DNA from: UBA11524 sp051883695
Lineage (GTDB): Bacteria; Bacillota; Clostridia; Christensenellales; Aristaeellaceae
Assembly (NCBI GenBank): GCA_051883695.1
Contig: JBJEUF010000031.1
Span: forward strand, 1 to 5,069
Reading direction: 5' to 3'
DNA: 5,069 bases
The notes beneath the pieces are model-generated. The model was not told the origin of the DNA. It ran no database searches and saw nothing but the letters and a program-made list of their open reading frames with translations. The translations under genes were made by a program, and so were the position numbers. Shown here in pieces: positions 1 to 4,891 of the stretch. Positions within the stretch are counted from its first letter, which is position 1, and each line of letters opens with the position of its first letter.

Positions 1-21
1 CACGGACGGACGAACCTTCAT
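1..21 (-). CDS. rpmJ: Ribosomal protein L36, N-terminal fragment (runs off the window)
   Basis: Only the first seven codons are present, reading MKVRPSV, which is the usual start of bacterial L36 (a protein of about 37 residues of the large subunit, often with a zinc-binding Cys/His set that would lie outside this window). The ATG at 21-19 follows a strong Shine-Dalgarno, AGGAGGTAA at 36-28, with a 6-nt gap. Position directly after infA is the standard Firmicute arrangement, where rpmJ opens the block rpmJ-rpsM-rpsK-(rpsD)-rpoA-rplQ. The rest of that block is inferred, not seen. Identification rests on seven residues plus context, but both agree well. A near-consensus promoter and a structured leader lie just upstream, so this gene is probably the first of its own transcript. 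Confidence 0.87.
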
Positions 22-36
22 GCTCTGTTACCTCCT

Positions 37-108
37 GTTGTAGCGTCTGAGCGGGCCGGCGACGAATCGCCCCACCCGGTTGATTCGATGCATAGCTGTA
101 GCACAGCA
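37..108 (-). promoter_or_regulatory. Structured 5' leader of rpmJ with alternative hairpins
   Basis: In the predicted transcript, a 5-bp hairpin GCUGU-GCU-ACAGC (107-95) forms right at the 5' end. Next, CGAAUC (87-82) can pair with GAUUCG (68-63). The second arm of that stem overlaps a different hairpin, GGCGA-UUCG-UCGCC (71-58), so only one of the two can form at a time. The Shine-Dalgarno of rpmJ (36-28) lies about 22 nt downstream of the latter. Mutually exclusive stems ahead of a ribosomal-protein operon resemble autoregulatory leaders, but no known leader family is recognised here and the function is inferred. Confidence 0.35.
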
Positions 109-114
109 TCATTG

Positions 115-143
115 ATTATACACCACTTGACACAAACCGTCAA
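115..143 (-). promoter_or_regulatory. Sigma-A/sigma-70 type promoter for the rpmJ (alpha-type) operon
   Basis: On the minus strand the -35 box TTGACG lies at 143-138 and a perfect -10 box TATAAT at 120-115, separated by exactly 17 bp. Eleven of twelve consensus bases match. No extended -10 TG is present. Transcription would start near 109-107, giving an untranslated leader of about 85 nt before rpmJ. The site lies wholly in the infA-rpmJ gap and points at rpmJ. This is the strongest promoter match I found in either intergenic gap. Confidence 0.82.
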
Positions 144-144
144 G
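126..144. promoter_or_regulatory. Dyad CTTGAC-N7-GTCAAG over the -35 region (possible operator)
   Basis: A perfect 6-bp inverted repeat (arms 126-131 and 139-144, 7-bp centre) covers the -35 box and the adjoining half of the spacer of the rpmJ promoter. Two further pairs (123-124 with 146-147) follow after one mismatch. A protein bound here would block the promoter. The arm containing TTGAC is also simply the -35 box, so the symmetry may be chance. It lacks a following T run, so it does not look like an intrinsic terminator for infA. Confidence 0.3.
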
Positions 145-168
145 GGGAAATCCTTCACAATTTCGTGC

Positions 169-390
169 TCAGGACTTGCTGCGCCAGGTGATCCGGCCAC
201 GATTGAGATCGTAGGGAGACAGCTCAATGGTCACCTTGTCGCCGGGATAGATACGGATGAAGTTCATGCGCATCTTGCCGGAGATGACCGCCGTCACCTG
301 ATGGCCATTGGGCAGCTCAACCTTGAACATGGCGTTCGGAAGGGCTTCAATGACCTTACCTTCCATTTCGATGACATCGCTCTTGGACAT
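169..390 (-). CDS. infA: Translation initiation factor IF-1
   Basis: This 73-residue protein is full length for IF-1, a single S1-type OB-fold protein that binds the A site of the 30S subunit and helps IF-2 and IF-3 in initiation. Diagnostic stretches are visible: MEGKVIEALPNAMFKVEL (residues 9-26), SGKMRMNFIRIYPGDKV (37-53) and ELSPYDLNRGRITWR (56-70). The ATG at 390-388 has an excellent Shine-Dalgarno, AAGGAGGA at 404-397, six bases upstream. That site lies inside the last codons of the preceding KOW gene, whose stop is only 2 nt away, so the two are probably translationally coupled. The gene ends the spc-type block; the promoter for rpmJ follows. Identification is secure. Confidence 0.98.
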   Translation of the reverse strand: MSKSDVIEMEGKVIEALPNAMFKVELPNGHQVTAVISGKMRMNFIRIYPGDKVTIELSPYDLNRGRITWRSKS

Positions 391-392
391 TG

Positions 393-758
393 TCAGTCCT
401 CCTTTTCAGGGGCGGCCGTCTCGGGTCGCTTCCCCTTCTCACTCTCAATGGTGGCGGAATCCTCCGCACCGGCTAACGACTTCATATCCAGCCCATGTTC
501 AGCCAGCGCGTTCCGCAGGTCGCTGTCCTGCAGATGCCTGTTGGGCAGCTTCTCGCCGTCCACATTGACCACGATGGGCTTGGGACGAAGGTGCTTGACC
601 TTCTTCTTCTTGGGATTTGCGATTTTGCGCGACTGACCGTCCGCCATGAGCACAAACTGCTCATCCATCACCTGCAGCACGATGAAGTACCGTCCCGCAT
701 CACGGCCCTGGGTGGAAAGCACCACCCGGCCGGGTTCCATCAGCAGCCGGTCCATCAT
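393..758 (-). CDS. KOW-domain RNA-binding protein (ribosomal L14e-like)
   Basis: A 121-residue basic-then-acidic protein. Residues 9-60 resemble the small KOW/L14e-type domain found in Clostridia and Bacilli between map and infA: PGRVVLSTQGRDAGRYFIVL (9-28) is the KOW-like strand-turn-strand with the typical GRDAGR turn, followed by ADGQSRKIANPKKKKVKHLR (39-58) with a lysine-rich segment that could contact rRNA. Residues 61-95 look like a short helical extension, and the tail from about 98 is Glu/Ala/Lys-rich and probably disordered. Role: by context, ribosome or RNA associated; the precise function is not known to me. The start overlaps the map stop by 4 nt (ATGA). The last codons double as the infA Shine-Dalgarno. 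It corresponds in position to ybzG of Bacillus; I leave the symbol empty because identity was not tested. Confidence 0.88.
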   Translation of the reverse strand: MMDRLLMEPGRVVLSTQGRDAGRYFIVLQVMDEQFVLMADGQSRKIANPKKKKVKHLRPKPIVVNVDGEKLPNRHLQDSDLRNALAEHGLDMKSLAGAEDSATIESEKGKRPETAAPEKED

Positions 759-1531
759 GCTTCCTCCTTCAGGACGAAGCCCGGGTAGGTCAGGATTTCA
801 GGCATCCCGCTTTCGTTGATGGCAAGGGTGTGCTCGTAGTGTGAGCACAGGCTGCGGTCGCGGGTGCGGTAGCACCACTGATCGGCATCGCAGGTCACGC
901 GCCAGTCACCGGACGAAATCATCGGCTCCACGGCGATGGTCATGCCCTTGCGCAGGCGCAGACCCCTGCCGGGCGTGCCGTAGTTGTACACCGGCGGATC
1001 CTCGTGCATCTCCCGGCCAATGCCATGCCCGGTCAGGTCGCGGATGACACCGCAGCCGTTAGCCTCCGCCCAGGACTGGCAGGCATAGCCCACGTCGCCC
1101 AGACGGTTTCCGGCAACGCACGCTCGCGCGGCACGCCAGAAGCACTGCTCGGTGATCTCAATCAGCCGCTGCGCCTCAGCGGAGATTTCGCCCACCCCCA
1201 CCGTGAAGGCACTGTCGGCCTGCCAGCCATCCAGCACCAGGCCGCAGTCAATGGAGATAATCTGACCCTCCTTCAGAATCTGCTTCTCCGAGGGAATGCC
1301 GTGCACAACGGCGTCATCCACGGAGGCGCAGATGGTTGCGGGATAGCCTTCGTATCCCTTGAAAGAGGGAATCGCGTGGTTCTTGCGGATCAGCTGTTCA
1401 GCATAAACATCCAGCGCAGCGGTGCTTACACCGGGCTTCACGGCTTCACGAACCTTCTGCAGGACTTCATAAAGCAGCGCGCCGGCTGTGCGCATCTTTG
1501 CGATCTGGTCCGGATTCTTCAAACTGATCAT
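755..1531 (-). CDS. map: Methionine aminopeptidase, type I
   Basis: Removes the initiator Met from nascent proteins whose second residue is small, in the cytosol at the ribosome exit. The 258-residue length and the start MISLKNPDQIAKMR are typical of bacterial type Ia enzymes. All five dinuclear-metal ligands are present: Asp95 (in IISIDCG), Asp106 (in DGWQAD), His169 (in TGHGIG), Glu202 (in VEPM) and Glu233 (in HYEHT). The substrate-contacting His77 in VVHGIP is also kept. No zinc-finger N-terminal extension is present. The protein has nine cysteines, including Cys96 beside a metal ligand and Cys214, Cys220 and Cys229 in the C-terminal part; some other bacterial enzymes carry Ser or Thr at the latter places. 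The start lies 4 nt after the adk stop with a modest Shine-Dalgarno GAAGGG (1545-1540) inside adk, so coupling to adk is likely. Confidence 0.97.
   Translation of the reverse strand: MISLKNPDQIAKMRTAGALLYEVLQKVREAVKPGVSTAALDVYAEQLIRKNHAIPSFKGYEGYPATICASVDDAVVHGIPSEKQILKEGQIISIDCGLVLDGWQADSAFTVGVGEISAEAQRLIEITEQCFWRAARACVAGNRLGDVGYACQSWAEANGCGVIRDLTGHGIGREMHEDPPVYNYGTPGRGLRLRKGMTIAVEPMISSGDWRVTCDADQWCYRTRDRSLCSHYEHTLAINESGMPEILTYPGFVLKEEA
761..769 (-). promoter_or_regulatory. Ribosome-binding site of the KOW gene (start ambiguous)
   Basis: AAGGAGGAA sits inside the 3' end of map. Two consecutive ATG codons follow, at 758-756 and 755-753. The AGGAGG core is 4 nt from the first and 7 nt from the second, so the second ATG has the more usual spacing. 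I report the longer form, which gives the ATGA overlap with the map stop; the difference is one Met. Confidence 0.7.
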
Positions 1532-1535
1532 GGCT

Positions 1536-2159
1536 TCAGCCCTTCACAACAGCCAGAATGGACGCGTAGATCGTATCCATATCCTGCGCGCCGTCGATCA
1601 CCTTCAGCGTACCCTTCTTCTGGTAGAAATCCACCAGCGGAGCGGTCTGGCTGTGGTACACATTCAGACGGTTGAGGACGGTTTCAGCCTTGTCATCGTC
1701 ACGCTGGATCAGCGCTTCACCGCAGGCGGCGCACTTCGTCTCGCCGTTCAGACGGGACACATGGTAGGTCGCACCGCAGTTCAGGCACACGCGGCGACCG
1801 GACAGGCGTGCAATCAGCACCTCGTCCGCCACGTCCAGATCAACCACAACGTCAATCCTGGCGATGCCCTCCAGCGCCTCGGCCTGAGGCACCGTGCGGG
1901 GGAAGCCGTCCAGAATATAGCCATTGGCGCAGTCCGCCTGGGCAAGGCGGTCACGGACGATGTCGATGATGACCTCGTCGGGTACCAGCTTACCGGCGTC
2001 GATGTATGCCTTCGCCTTCAGGCCCGTGGGGGTCTGCTCTTTGATGGCGCGGCGGAGGATGTCACCGGTGGAGATCTGCGGAATATTCAGCTCGGCACAG
2101 ATACGCTGTGCCTGCGTGCCCTTGCCCGCACCGGGAGGGCCCAGAAAGATCACATTCAT
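1536..2159 (-). CDS. adk: Adenylate kinase, zinc-type LID
   Basis: Interconverts ATP + AMP and 2 ADP in the cytosol. It is 207 residues long, slightly under the usual 214-217 of long-form bacterial enzymes. The P-loop GPPGAGKGTQ is at 7-16, the AMP-site STGD at 30-33 and DGFPRT at 84-89. The LID (about 121-157) carries four cysteines, Cys125-x2-Cys128 and Cys143-x2-Cys146, the structural zinc site seen mainly in Gram-positive adenylate kinases. The inner spacing is 14 residues, two shorter than in the Bacillus-type LID as I recall it. LIQRDDD at 150-156 closes the LID as usual. The ATG at 2159-2157 has AGGAAGGAG (2175-2167) 7 nt upstream. The gene follows an unusually long 281-bp gap after secY and no strong promoter is evident there. 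Confidence 0.98.
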   Translation of the reverse strand: MNVIFLGPPGAGKGTQAQRICAELNIPQISTGDILRRAIKEQTPTGLKAKAYIDAGKLVPDEVIIDIVRDRLAQADCANGYILDGFPRTVPQAEALEGIARIDVVVDLDVADEVLIARLSGRRVCLNCGATYHVSRLNGETKCAACGEALIQRDDDKAETVLNRLNVYHSQTAPLVDFYQKKGTLKVIDGAQDMDTIYASILAVVKG

Positions 2160-2206
2160 GATGATGCTCCTTCCTGTAGGTCATCGTATGACAGAAACGC
2201 TTTCCC

Positions 2207-2364
2207 TATACGCATTCTCGTGGAAATGCTGCACCGGGCGCAGCGAATTTCCCGTTCCGTCAAAGCTGTGTGAGGCGAGACGTTGCTGACCGCACGACGA
2301 ACGGAACGATGCCAGAGCGTGAAGGCGCTGTGCGCATGTAGCATCTCTATTGAGAATGCGTATA
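2207..2364. repeat. Long imperfect inverted repeat in the secY-adk gap (MITE-like or structured leader)
   Basis: The outer arms TATACGCATTCTC (2207-2219) and GAGAATGCGTATA (2352-2364) are perfect 13-bp complements. The symmetry continues inward: AATGCT-side bases at 2225-2229 pair with 2341-2345, the segment 2237-2244 (GCGCAGCG) pairs with 2327-2336 around a 2-nt bulge, and CGTTCCGT (2253-2260) pairs perfectly with ACGGAACG (2301-2308). The centre, about 40 nt, is unpaired. The ends are TA, as expected for a Tc1/IS630-type miniature element with TA target duplication. No ORF is credible inside. A folded RNA leader for adk is the alternative. What it does is unknown; the repeat itself is directly visible. 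Confidence 0.72.
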
Positions 2365-2392
2365 TCCATGCTTTTCGCATGCAAGCAGGAAA

Positions 2393-2431
2393 GCCATGCA
2401 CCGAAGAAGCGGACTTACGACGGTGCATGGC
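2393..2431 (-). terminator. Hairpin after secY, possible weak terminator or attenuator
   Basis: A perfect 11-bp stem, GCCATGCACCG (2431-2421) with CGGTGCATGGC (2403-2393), encloses a 17-nt loop and begins 9 nt after the secY stop. On the transcript it is followed by UUUCCUGCUUGC, a poor U-tract, and the loop is large for an intrinsic terminator. It may cause partial termination, or protect the 3' end of the spc mRNA. The stem is certain as sequence; termination is inferred. Confidence 0.45.
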
Positions 2432-2440
2432 CAGCTCAGT

Positions 2441-3721
2441 TTACATGAAGCCGTTGTCCTTGGAGGTGTCGATGCCACGGATGGACATCTCGCCCTTGAT
2501 GGTACGAATCGTCTCCAGCGACACGCTGACAGCAATCAGCATGGAGGAGGCAGCGAACGAAATGCCGATGTTGGCAAAGGACATGAGCATAGAGCCCACG
2601 ACGTTCAGCACAGCCAGGAACAGCGCAGCGAACAGGTTCAGTCGGTTGACGGAACGCTTCAGGTACGCTTCGATGTTCTTGCTGCGGCTGCCGGGGATCG
2701 TCGCGCCCTGCTCCTGCAGCTGCTGCGCCTGCTTCTTTGCGTCGAAGCTGATGGAGCTGTAGAAGAAGGTGAACAGGACGATCAGGAGCGTGGAGATGAC
2801 GATGTAGAACCAGTGGGACTGGCTCAGCCAGGTATTGCACCACGTCTTGAAGCCGTTGCCGTCCTTCAGGAAGTTGGCAATGATCTGGGGGAAGGACAGG
2901 AAGCTGCTGGCGAAGATCAGGGGCAGAACGCCAACGGACACAACCTTCAGGGTCATGTGGGTGTTCTGACCGCCGTACACGCGGCGGCCCTTGACCGCCT
3001 TGGCGATCTGCAGGGGCACGCGGCGCTCGCCCAGGTCAACGAAGGTGACGGCGACGCAGATGACGAGGAAGGCCACCAGGAACACGCCCAGCTTGCCCAG
3101 CAGTACCCACCAGTCAGAGCTGATGGGGGAGGTGAACAGCGTCACGATCACGTTCGCCAGGCCCTCAAAGATGTTGCCGGCGATACCGGCGAAGATCAGC
3201 AGGGAGATACCATTGCCGATTCCCTTGTCGGTGATCCTTTCGCCGATCCACATCGCCAGCGCGGAACCGCCGGCCATGGAGACGCCCACCAGAATCTGAT
3301 TCCACAGGCGATTCTCAGAGTACACATAGCCCATGCCGGTGGACAGGCCGATGGCCTGCACGGCAGCCAGCACGATGGTCATGTACCGGGTCCAGCGGGT
3401 GATCTTCTCGCGGCCGTCGGGCTCCTCCTGCACGCGCTCCAGGTAAGGAATCGCGATGCAGAGGAGCTGCATGATAATGGAGGCATTGATGTAGGGGCTG
3501 ATACCCATGGCCATGATGGTCATACGGGAGGTCATGCCGCCGGTCATCATATCCAGCATACCCCAGCCATAGAAGCTGCTGGCCGTCTGGAGCTTGGTGA
3601 CGTCAATGCCGGGAGCATAGATCTGACCGACTCCGCAGAACAGAGCCAGCATCAGAAAGGTATAAATGATCTTCTTGCGCAGGTCTTCGATCTTCCACAG
3701 CTTGCGAACCGTCTCAAGCAT
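2441..3721 (-). CDS. secY: Preprotein translocase subunit SecY
   Basis: Central channel subunit of the SecYEG translocon in the cytoplasmic membrane, working with the ribosome/SRP and with SecA. The 426-residue length is normal and ten hydrophobic segments can be traced. Hallmarks: the plug region after TM1 (about 55-72, LDMMTGG...), GISPYINASIIMQLL at 73-87, the loop GREKITRWT at 103-111, the TM6-TM7 cytoplasmic loop GERRVPLQIAKAVKGRRVYG at 231-250 (ribosome-binding basic loop), and IPGSR at 342-346, whose Arg346 appears to match the functionally critical Arg357 of E. coli. The C-terminal part departs from the family: the usual Pro after TM9 is Gly376 and the FGGTS of TM10 reads FAASS (389-393), although the length matches without gaps. 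The start is one base after the rplO stop, with GAGGTGAT (3734-3727) inside rplO as Shine-Dalgarno. Confidence 0.98.
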   Translation of the reverse strand: MLETVRKLWKIEDLRKKIIYTFLMLALFCGVGQIYAPGIDVTKLQTASSFYGWGMLDMMTGGMTSRMTIMAMGISPYINASIIMQLLCIAIPYLERVQEEPDGREKITRWTRYMTIVLAAVQAIGLSTGMGYVYSENRLWNQILVGVSMAGGSALAMWIGERITDKGIGNGISLLIFAGIAGNIFEGLANVIVTLFTSPISSDWWVLLGKLGVFLVAFLVICVAVTFVDLGERRVPLQIAKAVKGRRVYGGQNTHMTLKVVSVGVLPLIFASSFLSFPQIIANFLKDGNGFKTWCNTWLSQSHWFYIVISTLLIVLFTFFYSSISFDAKKQAQQLQEQGATIPGSRSKNIEAYLKRSVNRLNLFAALFLAVLNVVGSMLMSFANIGISFAASSMLIAVSVSLETIRTIKGEMSIRGIDTSKDNGFM

Positions 3722-3722
3722 G

Positions 3723-4163
3723 TCAGATCACCTCGGCGGTGCCGCCAACGGCCTCAATCTTCTCCTTTGCAGAAGCGGTGAACTTGGCAGCCTTGACGGT
3801 CAGCTTCTTGGTCAGATCGCCGTTGCCCAGCACCTTCAGGCCGTCCTTGGAGTTGTGAATGATGCCGGCCTCGATGAGGAGCTCCTCGGTCACGACGGTA
3901 TCGTTCTCGAAGATCTCCAGCTCCTCAACATTGACGGTCTCATAATCCGTACCGAAGATGTTGTTGAAGCCCTTCTTCGGCACACGACGATACAGGGGCA
4001 TCTGGCCGCCCTCGAAGCCGGGGCGCTTACCGCCGCCAGAGCGGGCCTTGGCACCCTTGTGACCCTTGCCGGCAGTCTTGCCCAGACCGGAGCCAACGCC
4101 ACGACCAAGACGCTTGGCCGCAGTGGTGGAACCCTCGGCGGGATGCAGCTCGTGCAGTTTCAT
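3723..4163 (-). CDS. rplO: Ribosomal protein L15
   Basis: Large-subunit protein uL15, 146 residues, the normal bacterial length; a late-assembly protein that reaches into 23S rRNA through its glycine- and basic-rich N-terminal arm. The diagnostic arm is visible: GRGVGSGLGKTAGKGHKGAK at 20-39 followed by ARSGGGKRPGFEGGQMPLYR (40-59). The globular C-terminal domain follows, with VLGNGDLTKKLTVKAAKF at 111-128. The ATG at 4163-4161 has AGGAGGAA (4178-4171) 7 nt upstream, just behind the tandem TAA stops of rpmD. Its last codons supply the secY Shine-Dalgarno, and the rplO stop and secY start are separated by a single base, consistent with coupled translation of L15 and SecY. Confidence 0.98.
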   Translation of the reverse strand: MKLHELHPAEGSTTAAKRLGRGVGSGLGKTAGKGHKGAKARSGGGKRPGFEGGQMPLYRRVPKKGFNNIFGTDYETVNVEELEIFENDTVVTEELLIEAGIIHNSKDGLKVLGNGDLTKKLTVKAAKFTASAKEKIEAVGGTAEVI

Positions 4164-4180
4164 TCGGGGTTTCCTCCTTA

Positions 4181-4360
4181 TTATTCGTTGACTTCTTCAA
4201 CCTTCACCATGTGCTTCACGGCGAAGATCTGGCCGCGGATGGCGGCGTTGTCGGGCTTGGTCACCGTCTGGCCGACCTTGCGCAGGCCCAGCGCGGCGAC
4301 AGTCGCCTTGTGCTTGGGCAGAGAGGCGATGGGAGACTTGATCAGCGTAACCTTCAGCAT
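4181..4360 (-). CDS. rpmD: Ribosomal protein L30
   Basis: A 59-residue protein, the standard length for bacterial uL30 of the large subunit. The sequence begins MLKVTLIKSPIASLPKHKAT, with the family's typical K(S/G)-I...P.H..T pattern, then LGLRKVGQTVTKPDN (25-39) and IRGQIFAVKHMVKVEEV (41-57). The ATG at 4360-4358 follows AAGGAGGT (4376-4369) with an 8-nt gap; this Shine-Dalgarno overlaps the TAA stop of rpsE. The gene ends in two consecutive TAA stops (4183-4181 and 4180-4178), the second running into the rplO ribosome-binding site. The rpsE-rpmD-rplO order is the universal spc operon order. The identification is secure despite the small size. Confidence 0.97.
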   Translation of the reverse strand: MLKVTLIKSPIASLPKHKATVAALGLRKVGQTVTKPDNAAIRGQIFAVKHMVKVEEVNE

Positions 4361-4374
4361 TTCTCTCTACCTCC

Positions 4375-4872
4375 TTAGCCCAGGATCTCTTCCACAGTCT
4401 TGCCGCGCACCTTGGCGACTTCCTCGGCGCTGCGCAGCTCCTTGAGGGCCTCCAGGGTAGCCTTGACCATGTTGATGGGGTTGTTGGTGCCGAAGGACTT
4501 CGTGCGGATGTCCTTCACGCCGGCCAGCTCCAGCACCGCGCGGGCAGCGCCGCCGGCAATCACGCCGGTACCTTCGGGAGCGGGCAGCAGCACACACTTG
4601 GCAGTGGAGAAGTAGCCAACGGTGTCATGGGGAATGGTGGTGCCGTTCAGGGGCACGTTCACCAGGTGCTTCTTGGCATCCTCGTTCGCCTTGCGGATCG
4701 CCTCGGGGATTTCCGCAGCCTTGCCCATGCCGGCGCCGACGCGGCCCTTCTCGTCACCCACAACGACCAGTGCGGAGAACCGCATGTTGCGGCCGCCCTT
4801 AACGGTCTTGGAGACGCGGTTGACGGCAACCAGGCGATCCTTGAATTCGCTTGCCTGTTCGTAGCGTTGCAT
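4375..4872 (-). CDS. rpsE: Ribosomal protein S5
   Basis: Small-subunit protein uS5, 165 residues, normal length; it helps decoding accuracy and lines the mRNA entry side of the 30S. The N-terminal S5 RNA-binding domain runs from about 10 to 75, with VNRVSKTVKGGRNMRFSALV at 17-36 and GKAAEIPEAIRKA at 50-62. The C-terminal domain contains PAPEGTGVIAGGAARAVLEL (98-117), the typical GTNNPINMVKATLEAL (128-143) and ends RGKTVEEILG, as in other S5 proteins. The loop SKTVKGGR (21-28), the known site of spectinomycin-resistance changes, is intact with no deletion. The ATG at 4872-4870 follows AAGGAGGTA (4889-4881) by 8 nt. The rplR stop lies 19 nt upstream of the start and 2 nt before the Shine-Dalgarno. 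Confidence 0.98.
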   Translation of the reverse strand: MQRYEQASEFKDRLVAVNRVSKTVKGGRNMRFSALVVVGDEKGRVGAGMGKAAEIPEAIRKANEDAKKHLVNVPLNGTTIPHDTVGYFSTAKCVLLPAPEGTGVIAGGAARAVLELAGVKDIRTKSFGTNNPINMVKATLEALKELRSAEEVAKVRGKTVEEILG

Positions 4873-4891
4873 TTCCGTGCTACCTCCTTAA

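Larger units (their letters stand above)
2160..2440 (-). other. Non-coding gap between secY and adk
   Basis: This 281-bp stretch separates genes that are otherwise packed within a few bases of each other. Reading along the transcript it contains the post-secY hairpin (2431-2393), a small CATGC-GAAAA-GCATG hairpin (2381-2367), the long inverted repeat (2364-2207), and finally the adk Shine-Dalgarno (2175-2167). I found no -35/-10 pair with acceptable spacing: TATAGG at 2209-2204 lacks a -35, and the TTGACG at 2264-2259 lacks a -10. No plausible protein is encoded. Confidence 0.75.

Noticed and set aside
126..144. TTGAC/GTCAA hairpin as an infA terminator
   Set aside because: The stem is only 6 bp, there is no following U-tract, and the sequence is better explained as part of the promoter.
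2204..2264. Possible adk promoter (TTGACG at 2264-2259 with TATAGG at 2209-2204)
   Set aside because: The two boxes are about 49 bp apart, far from the required 16-18 bp, and neither has an acceptable partner at the right distance.
1488..2273. 261-codon plus-strand open frame opposite adk
   Set aside because: Antisense shadow of adenylate kinase; no domain and no convincing ribosome-binding site.
2156..2428. 90-codon minus-strand open frame filling the secY-adk gap and ending over the adk start
   Set aside because: Its translation is rich in Arg, Ser, His and Cys without any domain, it runs through the inverted repeat, and it has no good Shine-Dalgarno. The overlap with adk appears to be chance.
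2396..3781. 461-codon plus-strand open frame opposite secY
   Set aside because: It is exactly antisense to a clear SecY, rich in His/Gln/Asp/Gly low-complexity sequence, with no recognisable domain. GC-rich codon bias of the true gene leaves the opposite frame open.
3666..4445. 259-codon plus-strand open frame opposite rplO and rpmD
   Set aside because: It spans several real minus-strand genes and their intergenic spacers, which indicates a chance open frame.
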